In this document: positions 18,004 to 25,425 of the stretch, piece after piece
How the letters are laid out: each line of letters begins with the position of its first letter
How positions within the stretch are numbered: position 1 is the first letter of the stretch
From: Fibrobacter sp.
GTDB lineage: Bacteria > Fibrobacterota > Fibrobacteria > Fibrobacterales > Fibrobacteraceae
NCBI GenBank assembly: GCA_024399035.1
Contig: JAKSID010000017.1
Location: 1 to 55,050 of the forward strand
Reading direction: 5' to 3'
Length of the DNA stretch: 55,050 nt
Translations under genes and position numbers: made by a program
Notes under the pieces: model-generated
Seen by the model: the letters and a program-made list of their open reading frames with translations, nothing else
What the model was told of the DNA's origin: nothing
Database searches by the model: none

Positions 18004-19623
18004 ATGGATATCAAAAAGATTTTGACAATTGGCGCAAGTGCAGCAATGCTTTCCATGGTTGCAGCTTGCTCTGATGAACCGGAAAACAAGAGCCCTAGCG
18101 GTCCTTCCGGTGATGTTTCTTCTTCTGCAGTAGAAACCCAGCCGGGTGCATCTTCCAGTTCCACGGGCTCCGGACTGTTGTCCAGTTCTTCCTTGTCTGA
18201 TTCGGATCCCACTCAGATGGCTTGCTCCGAAATCATGTTCAATGCTGCCGACGGTTCCTCTTTGGAATGGGTGGAAGTTTATATCGCAGGTGGCAAGGGC
18301 TTGGACAAGATGACCAACTATCAGCTCCATTTGAGCGGTGACGTTGATTACACTTTCCCGGCAGAACCTTTGGCAAAGGGTGAGTACGTTGTTGTTACCA
18401 ACGATACTACCGCCTTTAGAGCAGCTTATCCTACATTCGCCGGCCGTCTTTTCGGCAACATGACTGGCAAATTGGTCAACGAAGGTGGCTCGGTTAATGT
18501 GAAAATTGCCGGCGAAGGCGACGTAACTTGTTCCTTTAGCGGCGAACCTCCTTGGCCCAGTTTGGCCGATGGCAAGGGCCATACCCTTGTCTATACCGGC
18601 GGTATCGCAGCCCAGTCTACCTCTTGGTGCGCAAGCGCAATTTCTGGTGGTAATCCTGGTGTTGGCAATGATGCTTGCGTTGACGTGGTGAACACCGTTC
18701 GAATCAACGAAGTAAAGCCCACTACCAGTGAAGTGTCTTGGATTGAACTTTACAACTCCGGCACTACGGATGTGGATGTTTCCGGCTGGACAGTGAAGGT
18801 TAAACTCCGCAAAGATTCCATGAAAATCAATGCCGGTGCAGTTGTTCCTGCTGGCGGTTATCTGCTTTTGGATGGTGCTGCTGACTTTGATAAGGAAGTT
18901 GTCATTGCAAATAAGCAGGGTGGCGAAATTTACCTTTATGGTTCTGTCCCGGGCCAGGAATCCAGTATTTGGCTGCAGGCTGGTGAAACCGCCTGTGGTA
19001 TCATTGATGTGGGTGATGGTTCTATTGCTCAGGGCCCCATGGCCACCGAAACTCCGGGTGCAAAGAATTCTCAGCTCAAGTTGGGTTCTGTTTATATTAG
19101 CGAAATCCATTATCATCCCAAGAATGATGATTCCTACTCTTACGAATTCCTTGAATTGGTCAACTTAACCGCAGCACCTTTGACTCTTTACAACACAACT
19201 GTGGCTAAGGGTTGGAAGGTCGAAGGCATTAACATTGAGTTTGCTGCCAATGATGTAATCCCAGCGAATGGTGTGATGTTGCTTGTGGCTGATACCGTAT
19301 CCAATGATACTGCATTTATTCGCACTAAGCACAAGATTCCAAATACTGTTCCCATTAAGGCTTATAAAGGCAAACTGTCTAACCGCGGCGAAGCTGTGGT
19401 GGTGAAGGAACCTTATTCCAAGTCTGTTTCTACGAGTACTACAGGAGCATCTGAAACCAAGTATTTCTACACCTGGCACGATGCTACCTTGTATTCCGAT
19501 GCTTGGGCAGGCTTGACTAAGGCTGATGGCGCTGGCTATAGCTTGCAGCGTAAGGATGTAACGACGATGGGTTACAGCCCAAGCGCTTGGATCGAAGCGG
19601 TACCTACTCCGGGCGTCAAGTAG
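18004..19623 (+). CDS. Lamin-tail-domain lipoprotein
   Basis: The 539-residue protein has a lipoprotein signal ending with Cys22 (MVAACSD), a Ser-rich linker typical of Fibrobacter surface proteins (about 30-66), and three lamin tail domain-like beta-sandwiches, opening with CSEIMFNAADGSSLEWVEVY, VRINEVKPTTSEVSWIELY and VYISEIHYHP. Lamin tail domains often occur with CotH kinase in VTC-DUF4956 gene clusters; no CotH domain is present here. The start at 18004 is chosen because the signal peptide begins there, although the frame is open upstream. The protein is probably surface-exposed and is the last gene of the operon, followed by a strong terminator. Confidence 0.85.
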   Translation: MDIKKILTIGASAAMLSMVAACSDEPENKSPSGPSGDVSSSAVETQPGASSSSTGSGLLSSSSLSDSDPTQMACSEIMFNAADGSSLEWVEVYIAGGKGLDKMTNYQLHLSGDVDYTFPAEPLAKGEYVVVTNDTTAFRAAYPTFAGRLFGNMTGKLVNEGGSVNVKIAGEGDVTCSFSGEPPWPSLADGKGHTLVYTGGIAAQSTSWCASAISGGNPGVGNDACVDVVNTVRINEVKPTTSEVSWIELYNSGTTDVDVSGWTVKVKLRKDSMKINAGAVVPAGGYLLLDGAADFDKEVVIANKQGGEIYLYGSVPGQESSIWLQAGETACGIIDVGDGSIAQGPMATETPGAKNSQLKLGSVYISEIHYHPKNDDSYSYEFLELVNLTAAPLTLYNTTVAKGWKVEGINIEFAANDVIPANGVMLLVADTVSNDTAFIRTKHKIPNTVPIKAYKGKLSNRGEAVVVKEPYSKSVSTSTTGASETKYFYTWHDATLYSDAWAGLTKADGAGYSLQRKDVTTMGYSPSAWIEAVPTPGVK

Positions 19624-19643
19624 ATTTGAATCGCTAGATATTG

Positions 19644-19671
19644 AAAAGCTCCTCGAATGAGGGGCTTTTTT
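19644..19671 (+). terminator. Intrinsic terminator of the DUF4956-VTC operon
   Basis: The stem AAAAGCTCCTC pairs with GAGGGGCTTTT around a GAAT loop and ends in a T-run. It lies 20 bases after the lipoprotein stop. Confidence 0.9.
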
Positions 19672-19824
19672 GTACGTACAAATTAGCGAAAATGGCGATT
19701 CTGGGGCAAATAAGCGAAATTTTTTAGCAATGTAAGTTTCTTGTAATAAAAAATGTAAAAAATGTAAGTTTTTGTTGCTCCGAAACCTTGCCTATAAAAT
19801 ACCTCTTTTTTTATTTTTTTAGCC
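19672..19824 (+). promoter_or_regulatory. Promoter region of the tolC-hlyD-ABC-2 operon with a direct repeat
   Basis: AATGTAAGTTT occurs exactly at 19729-19739 and 19761-19771, 32 bases apart, which is about three helical turns. A TATAAAAT box at 19792-19799 could be the -10 element. The paired sites may be an operator for a dimeric regulator. Confidence 0.4.
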
Positions 19825-21708
19825 ATGGAAAAATTTTCTGCTTTTACCCTCGCTGCTTGTGTTTCTTTCGTATCGTCTCCGGTTTTTGCTGGCCCCATTA
19901 CTTTGCAAGATGCTCTGGATATGGCGATTGCAAGTAACTCTCAGATCAAGTCTGAAAGGGCAAAGGTGGATATGGCCGAAAGCGAACAGTCCGAAGCCCT
20001 TTCTCGCTTTTTCCCGCAGTTGAGCTTGAGTGCCAGCGTTACCAAGATTAACGACCCTATTACTATTGACTTGAGTTCCTTGCAGGCCCCGCTGGCTGAT
20101 ATCGCCGGTGCTTCTGCGTACTCAAAGGCCTATTTGACCGCTTATAACGTCGCGTACCAGAAAGCTTATGCAACTGCTTTTGAACAGACCTACCAGCAGG
20201 CTTATAATTTGGCTTACGAAAGTGCCGTCGCCCAGATGGTGGCGGCGGGTTTGCCTCAGGAAATGGCGGAGCAACGGGCCAAAGCTGCCGTTGATGCCAA
20301 AACGGATGACATCCGCAGCGCCGTTAGTGCAAAGTCTGATGATATTTGGAGCGCCGTCGTTAATAAGAAAACGGTGAATGACATTGCCGTCCAGGCTGCT
20401 GAAGAGACTGGAACGCAGTACGGCAGTGATGCGTCCAAGGCGATCAGCGAATCCAAGGATTTCAAAATGAAGGTCCAGGATGACTTGTTTTTCAATGCCC
20501 GCCTGACCGCCATTTGGCCCATCTTTACCGGCTTCAAGCGTACCGCAGCTTACGATGCCGCCAAGTCCAATGTGACTGCCAAGAAGGCAGCCTTCAACAT
20601 GGCTCAGAACACCATCTTGATGGATGTAGCTACCAAGTATTTTACCCTGCGTTTGGCCGAAGAACTTACCACCATGCGCGAAACCACCGTGAAGAACTTG
20701 GAAGAACATTTGGAACGTTCCAAAAAGTTGGAAGCCGGCGGTCAGATCAGCAAGGCAGAACGCCTCCGTGCAGAAGTTGCCTTGGCCGAAGCTGTAGACG
20801 CTCTGGAAGATTCCCATCGTGACCAGTCCATGGCTCGCTTGGCATTGGCTAGCTTGTTGCATACTGATACCAACTTGACGGCTGTGACCCCGGTGATGGC
20901 CCCGGAACAGACTCTGTCCATGGAAGAATTCAAGACCTTGGCTATTGAACGTCATCCGGGTCTGTGGCAGCTGCGTACCGAACGTAAGCGTAGCCAGAAT
21001 GCTGTGAAGGCTGCCCAGGGTGATTACTACCCGATGATTGCCTTGTTCGCCTATAAGGAACTTTACACCAGGGACTTGACCATTCTGGAGCCGGAATGGG
21101 CCGTAGGTGCAAAGCTCCAGTGGGATTTGTTCAAGGGTGGCGAGACCCGTGCCAAGGTTTCTAGCGCAAAGGCTTTGGACCGTTCCTTGGCTAGCATGGA
21201 AGAAAGCACTATTGATAACATCAAGCTTTTGGTTGAAAAGCGTTGGCGCGAAAAGGAACACGCCCTCAGCCGCTTGACTAGTTTGAAGAAGACTCGCGAA
21301 CTTGCTGAAGAAGCTCACCGTAGCCAGATCCTGGCATACGAAGCGGGTCTTGGTACTAGTCTTGATGTGGTTGACGCCGAATTGGCTCTGTCTCGTTTGC
21401 AGGTGGCTGATCTTAAGGGCCACTACGATGCTGTTATTGCATGGCTTGGCTTGCTGGAAGCTAGTGGTGAAGTTGTGAACGCTGGCACCATGCTTACTGC
21501 CGTTCAGCCTGTGGAAGAAAAGGCAAACGAAACTCCGGTTTCTGCACCTGTAGAAACTCCCGTTCTGCTGCCAGCTGTTCAGAACGCTGTTGTACCTGCT
21601 GATAGCGCAGCGGCTCCTGTTGAAGCTGCACCTGCTACGGACGCTGAGGCTCCCGCAGCAGTTCCTGCAGAACAGCCCGCTGTAGAAACCGCTCCGGTCG
21701 CTCCCTAA
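19825..21708 (+). CDS. TolC family outer membrane efflux protein with an AYxx repeat insert
   Basis: The 627-residue protein has a signal peptide cleaved near FAG (21-23), then the outer membrane factor start ITLQDALDMAI. Long helical hairpins are visible at 24-62, 240-370 and 430-530. Two features are odd. An insertion of about 130 residues (82-215) in the first beta region includes ten consecutive four-residue repeats of the type AYxx (98-137). The C-terminus (about 540-627) is an Ala/Pro/Val-rich tail. The family is normally about 430-480 residues. The gene starts the operon with hlyD and two ABC-2 permeases and has no visible Shine-Dalgarno sequence. Confidence 0.9.
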   Translation: MEKFSAFTLAACVSFVSSPVFAGPITLQDALDMAIASNSQIKSERAKVDMAESEQSEALSRFFPQLSLSASVTKINDPITIDLSSLQAPLADIAGASAYSKAYLTAYNVAYQKAYATAFEQTYQQAYNLAYESAVAQMVAAGLPQEMAEQRAKAAVDAKTDDIRSAVSAKSDDIWSAVVNKKTVNDIAVQAAEETGTQYGSDASKAISESKDFKMKVQDDLFFNARLTAIWPIFTGFKRTAAYDAAKSNVTAKKAAFNMAQNTILMDVATKYFTLRLAEELTTMRETTVKNLEEHLERSKKLEAGGQISKAERLRAEVALAEAVDALEDSHRDQSMARLALASLLHTDTNLTAVTPVMAPEQTLSMEEFKTLAIERHPGLWQLRTERKRSQNAVKAAQGDYYPMIALFAYKELYTRDLTILEPEWAVGAKLQWDLFKGGETRAKVSSAKALDRSLASMEESTIDNIKLLVEKRWREKEHALSRLTSLKKTRELAEEAHRSQILAYEAGLGTSLDVVDAELALSRLQVADLKGHYDAVIAWLGLLEASGEVVNAGTMLTAVQPVEEKANETPVSAPVETPVLLPAVQNAVVPADSAAAPVEAAPATDAEAPAAVPAEQPAVETAPVAP

Positions 21709-21730
21709 AGGATTTTAAGAGGAAAAAGTT

Positions 21731-22729
21731 ATGAACGTTATTAAGTATATCGGAAAAGTTTTAAGTGTACTGATTATGATCGCCTTGATCGTTCTCGGTA
21801 TTACCACCTTGCAGAAATTTGCTACCGAACCTCGCGAAACGTATTTGCAAGGCCAGATGGAAGCCCGCCGCGTTCTCGTTTCCGGTAAGGTTCCTGGACG
21901 TGTGGAAACCATGTACTTCCGCGAAGGTGACATGGTGGAGAAGGGTGCAATTGTTGCCTTGATCAGCAGCCCGGAAATTGAAGCAAAGAAGATGCAGGCC
22001 CGTGGTGCTCTCGGTGCCGCTCGCGCCCAGGCAAGTAAGGCCCAGAACGGCGCCCGCTCCGAAGACGTGACTGCATTGAAGGCCATGGCCGCTCGCGCCC
22101 AGGACGCAGCAAACCTGGCAAAGAATACCTATGACCGTGTCCAGAAACTTTATAACGAAGGCGTTCTCCCGCTTCAGAAGCGCGATGAAGCTGAAACCCA
22201 GATGAGAGCATCCCAGTCTGCAGCTGATGCTGCAAAGGCCCAGTACGATCAGGCTCTGGCTGGCGCCCGTTCCGAAGATAAGGCTGCTGCAAATGCTCTG
22301 GTGCTTCAGGCTAAGGGTGCCAATGCCGAAGTGGATGCCTACCTAGAAGAAACCAAGATCCGCGCTCCCATTGCTGGCGAAGTCTCTGTAAAGCTTGTTG
22401 AAGAAGGCGAAGTGGTTGGCTCCGGTATGCCGCTGGTTGCTATTACCGACCTGGACGATTCCTGGGCTGTATTCCACGTTCGCGAAGATATGCTGAAGAA
22501 TATCTCCAAGGGCAAGGTCTTCATGATGTTTGTCCCGGCTCTTGATGTTCAGATTGACATGGAAGTCACCTATATCGCTTCTGTGGGTGATTATGCTACT
22601 TGGCGTAGTTCCAAGGAAAGTGGCGGCTTTGACTTGAAGTCTTTTGAAGTCCGTCTCCGTCCCACCAAGAAGATTGAAAATATCCGCCCGGGCATGAGCG
22701 TCCTGTTCCCCCTCGATCAGATCAAGTAA
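21731..22729 (+). CDS. HlyD-type periplasmic adaptor of the ABC-2 operon
   Basis: The 332-residue protein has an N-terminal membrane anchor (about 8-28), a lipoyl-like half domain with VPGRVETMYFREGDMVEKG, and a coiled-coil hairpin (85-205). The hairpin contains a GARSEDV-type motif on both arms (about 97 and 178), and the beta-barrel domain ends with IRPGMSVLFPLD. This matches the adaptor subfamily that works with ABC-2 permeases and TolC. The GAGGAAAAAG sequence before the start serves as its ribosome binding site. It lies 22 bases after tolC and 23 bases before the first permease gene. Confidence 0.92.
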   Translation: MNVIKYIGKVLSVLIMIALIVLGITTLQKFATEPRETYLQGQMEARRVLVSGKVPGRVETMYFREGDMVEKGAIVALISSPEIEAKKMQARGALGAARAQASKAQNGARSEDVTALKAMAARAQDAANLAKNTYDRVQKLYNEGVLPLQKRDEAETQMRASQSAADAAKAQYDQALAGARSEDKAAANALVLQAKGANAEVDAYLEETKIRAPIAGEVSVKLVEEGEVVGSGMPLVAITDLDDSWAVFHVREDMLKNISKGKVFMMFVPALDVQIDMEVTYIASVGDYATWRSSKESGGFDLKSFEVRLRPTKKIENIRPGMSVLFPLDQIK

Positions 22730-22752
22730 TCTTTAGAGTTATTGGTTGACTC

Positions 22753-24030
22753 GTGCTAAAGTCTTTCTTTAGAACAGTTCGTAAGATGTACTTTAGCCAC
22801 AATCTGGTGTTGTGGCTGGTACTTCTTGTGTTGCCTGTTGGCGTGTCCATCTTTATGCTGGAAGTATTTTCCGCAGAAATTGTTCAGCATGTTCCTATCG
22901 GAATTGTAAAACAAGACCGTTCCCAGCTGGCAGACGAATTTGAACAAGGCCTTAGAGCAAGTCCTGTTATCGAAGTGAAAACCATGTGCGCGGAATTAAG
23001 TGACTGCGAACATGCGATTATTCGCGGGGACTTGACTGCGTTTGTTGTCATACCTTATGACATGGAACGTAGGGCTCTTCGCCTAGAAACTCCTGTGGTT
23101 CCCATTTATTCCAGCGGTCAAAACTACTTGACCAATACCTTTGTTACAAAGGAGATTCGCTCGGTGTTTTCCTCCATCGGAGCGAATATATACACGAAGG
23201 CGATGGAGGATCCTGTCAAGGTTCAGCTTAAGTCTGTAGGCAATATCGAGGCCAACTATCAAGGCTTTCTTGGCTTGGGCTTGGTGACATCCATTTTCCA
23301 CCTGGCATGTATTCTTGGGGCCGTGTATGTCATGAGTTTCCCTTTCCGTGATCGTCGCATTCGTGAATTCCTTGCTGCTGCTGGTGGCAATCGTGCCGTT
23401 CTCTGGGCTGCATCCTTGTTGCCTTTGATTATTTTGGAATGGTTGGCTATGGTGGGTGTCTATGCCTATGCACGTAAAGTTTTGGCTCCGATGACCCTCG
23501 ATGAGTTTGTTGTGGTTTCGGCGGCTCAGCTAATCATGGTGCTTGCTTGCGTTGGCGCAGGAACTTCTTTTGTGGGAATCACCGGCAATATGCGTATGTC
23601 TTCCAGTGTGGCAGGCGTTATTGCGGGTCCGGCATTCGCTTTCGCTGGCCAGACTTTTCCGCTGATGGCTATGCCAATCGCTGTTCGCGGCTTCGCTTTT
23701 ATTCTTCCCTTGACACACATTCTCAAAGTGCAGTCCTCCATGCTTCTGGGCCCAATCGGAAAAGCTCATGCCTGGGATTCTATTGAGATTCTCATTGGCA
23801 TGGCAATTTTCTGGATGCTCCTGGGTGGCAGATTGATGTTCTTCCGCTGGAAGTGGGGTGCCAAGAGAGAACCGCGTATTGTTGAACTAGATAAGCTGAA
23901 CGCTAGGGAGGCCTTTAAGTTTAAGGCCGAACTGGAAGCCAAGATTGCCGAAAAGAAGGCTCTCATTGTTGCCAAGAAGGCTGCAAGGGCCGAAGCCAGG
24001 GCTGCTAAGAAAGCTGCCAAGGGAGGCTAG
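22753..24030 (+). CDS. ABC-2 type permease, first of pair
   Basis: The 425-residue inner membrane protein has one N-terminal membrane segment (about 18-37), a periplasmic domain of about 140 residues with PIGIVKQDRS, then five membrane segments in 175-370, the DrrB/YhhJ-type arrangement. A Lys/Ala-rich charged tail of about 50 residues (375-425) follows, which is not usual for the family. The start is a GTG at 22753; an internal ATG at residue 12 is the alternative but would shorten the cytoplasmic start. GGGAGG near the end of this gene serves the next one. No ATP-binding subunit gene is near. Confidence 0.88.
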   Translation: MLKSFFRTVRKMYFSHNLVLWLVLLVLPVGVSIFMLEVFSAEIVQHVPIGIVKQDRSQLADEFEQGLRASPVIEVKTMCAELSDCEHAIIRGDLTAFVVIPYDMERRALRLETPVVPIYSSGQNYLTNTFVTKEIRSVFSSIGANIYTKAMEDPVKVQLKSVGNIEANYQGFLGLGLVTSIFHLACILGAVYVMSFPFRDRRIREFLAAAGGNRAVLWAASLLPLIILEWLAMVGVYAYARKVLAPMTLDEFVVVSAAQLIMVLACVGAGTSFVGITGNMRMSSSVAGVIAGPAFAFAGQTFPLMAMPIAVRGFAFILPLTHILKVQSSMLLGPIGKAHAWDSIEILIGMAIFWMLLGGRLMFFRWKWGAKREPRIVELDKLNAREAFKFKAELEAKIAEKKALIVAKKAARAEARAAKKAAKGG

Positions 24031-24032
24031 GT

Positions 24033-25226
24033 ATGATCGAACTTATTAAGCGTTTGTTCAAGGTTGCCTTTACCGAATGGAAGCTTTTCTATACGGACCC
24101 GGCTGCAGTGCTGCTGCTGGTGGTGGCTGGCGTTATCTACGCCTTCTACTATCCTACGCCGTACATGAAGCAGACTGTTTCCAAGGTGCCTGTGGCTGTG
24201 GTGGACTTGGACCATACGGTGATGTCCCGCCAGCTGACGGAAATGTCCCAGGCGACCCAGCAGATTGATGTTCGCTATGTTTTTGCCGATGTGGCTGAGG
24301 CGGAAGCAGCCCTTGCCCGCGAAGATATCTACGGCTTTATGGTAATTCCTCACGATATGGAAAAGGAATTACGTAATGGAGAGACTGTCACACTGAACGT
24401 GTTTACACACGGCGCCTATGTAATGCTCCATGGTAACATCGGTACGGCCTTTACCACTTGCGGGCTAACTCTTGGAGCAACCACCAAGGTGAAACGTATT
24501 GCGTTAGGCCGAAAGGTTCCTGCGGCCAAGGCGATGGCTATGCGTGATCCGGTGCCTATTAGCATAGAGACCATGTACAATAGCACCGGAAGCTATTCCA
24601 ACTATGTGGTGCCCAGCGTGTTGGTGTTGGTGCTTCAGCAGACTTTGGTCATTGGCCTTTGCGTGTTGGGCGGTCCTCGCGCCCATCGCCGTTTCCGTCG
24701 CAAGTATCGCGAAACCCCGGTGGAGAATGAAAAACTGTTCTATCGCTATTTCGGCCGTTCCCTTGCGTATTTCTTCCATTATTGCACATTTATCCTGTTC
24801 TACCATTTCGTTATCTACAACATCTTCGATTTCCCTCGTCGTGGAGAGTTGCTACCTATGGTAGCTTTTGCTGTGGTGTTCCTTTTCTGCGTCATCAATT
24901 TTGCAATGGTTCTTTCTCAGGTATTCCTCCGACGCGAAACAAGTATGCAGGTTTTCTTGTTCCTGAGTATGCCTGTATTGTTCTTGGGCAACTTCAGCTG
25001 GCCTTTGTATCTGATGCCTACTTGGATGCAGGCTGTTGCCTATGCCATTCCTTCGACATTTGCAATTCCTGCATGGCTTGCTATTGAACAGCGCGGCGCC
25101 GATATCTTTGATGCGGCAGCACTTCTTTACCCCATGGCAATACAGGGTGTGTTCTATATGGTCCTTGGCCTTGTCATGACAAAAATTCGAGACAATTCAA
25201 CAATTTTAAAAACTGGTGATATGTAA
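24033..25226 (+). CDS. ABC-2 type permease, second of pair
   Basis: The 397-residue inner membrane protein has the same plan as its upstream partner: one membrane segment near 20-37, a periplasmic domain with VPVAVVDLDHT, and five or six membrane segments from about 190 to 385. The WPLYLMPTWMQ and PSTFAIPAWLAIE segments are typical of the YhhJ-type permease family. It starts two bases after the previous stop and is followed by a terminator at 25236-25264, so the operon is tolC, hlyD and two permeases. It probably pairs with the upstream permease as a heterodimer; the ATPase must come from elsewhere if this is an ABC exporter. Confidence 0.9.
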   Translation: MIELIKRLFKVAFTEWKLFYTDPAAVLLLVVAGVIYAFYYPTPYMKQTVSKVPVAVVDLDHTVMSRQLTEMSQATQQIDVRYVFADVAEAEAALAREDIYGFMVIPHDMEKELRNGETVTLNVFTHGAYVMLHGNIGTAFTTCGLTLGATTKVKRIALGRKVPAAKAMAMRDPVPISIETMYNSTGSYSNYVVPSVLVLVLQQTLVIGLCVLGGPRAHRRFRRKYRETPVENEKLFYRYFGRSLAYFFHYCTFILFYHFVIYNIFDFPRRGELLPMVAFAVVFLFCVINFAMVLSQVFLRRETSMQVFLFLSMPVLFLGNFSWPLYLMPTWMQAVAYAIPSTFAIPAWLAIEQRGADIFDAAALLYPMAIQGVFYMVLGLVMTKIRDNSTILKTGDM

Positions 25227-25231
25227 TTGAA

Positions 25232-25264
25232 AAAGACTCGTAGCGAAGGCAACGAGTTTTTTTT
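25232..25264 (+). terminator. Intrinsic terminator of the ABC-2 operon
   Basis: ACTCGT (25236-25241) pairs with ACGAGT (25252-25257) and is followed by eight T residues. The A-rich left flank extends the stem. Confidence 0.85.
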
Positions 25265-25425
25265 AACCTCATGAGTTAATTCTTTGATTTCCCAAGAAGT
25301 AATAATGTTCGTCAGTCTGTGGACATTTCGTAGCGGAAAACACAACATTTTGTCCACAGGTATAAAAATTTATCTCCTTTTCTTTGGAAAGGGAGATATT
25401 TTATATCCTGTGATTTGAGGTGCTT

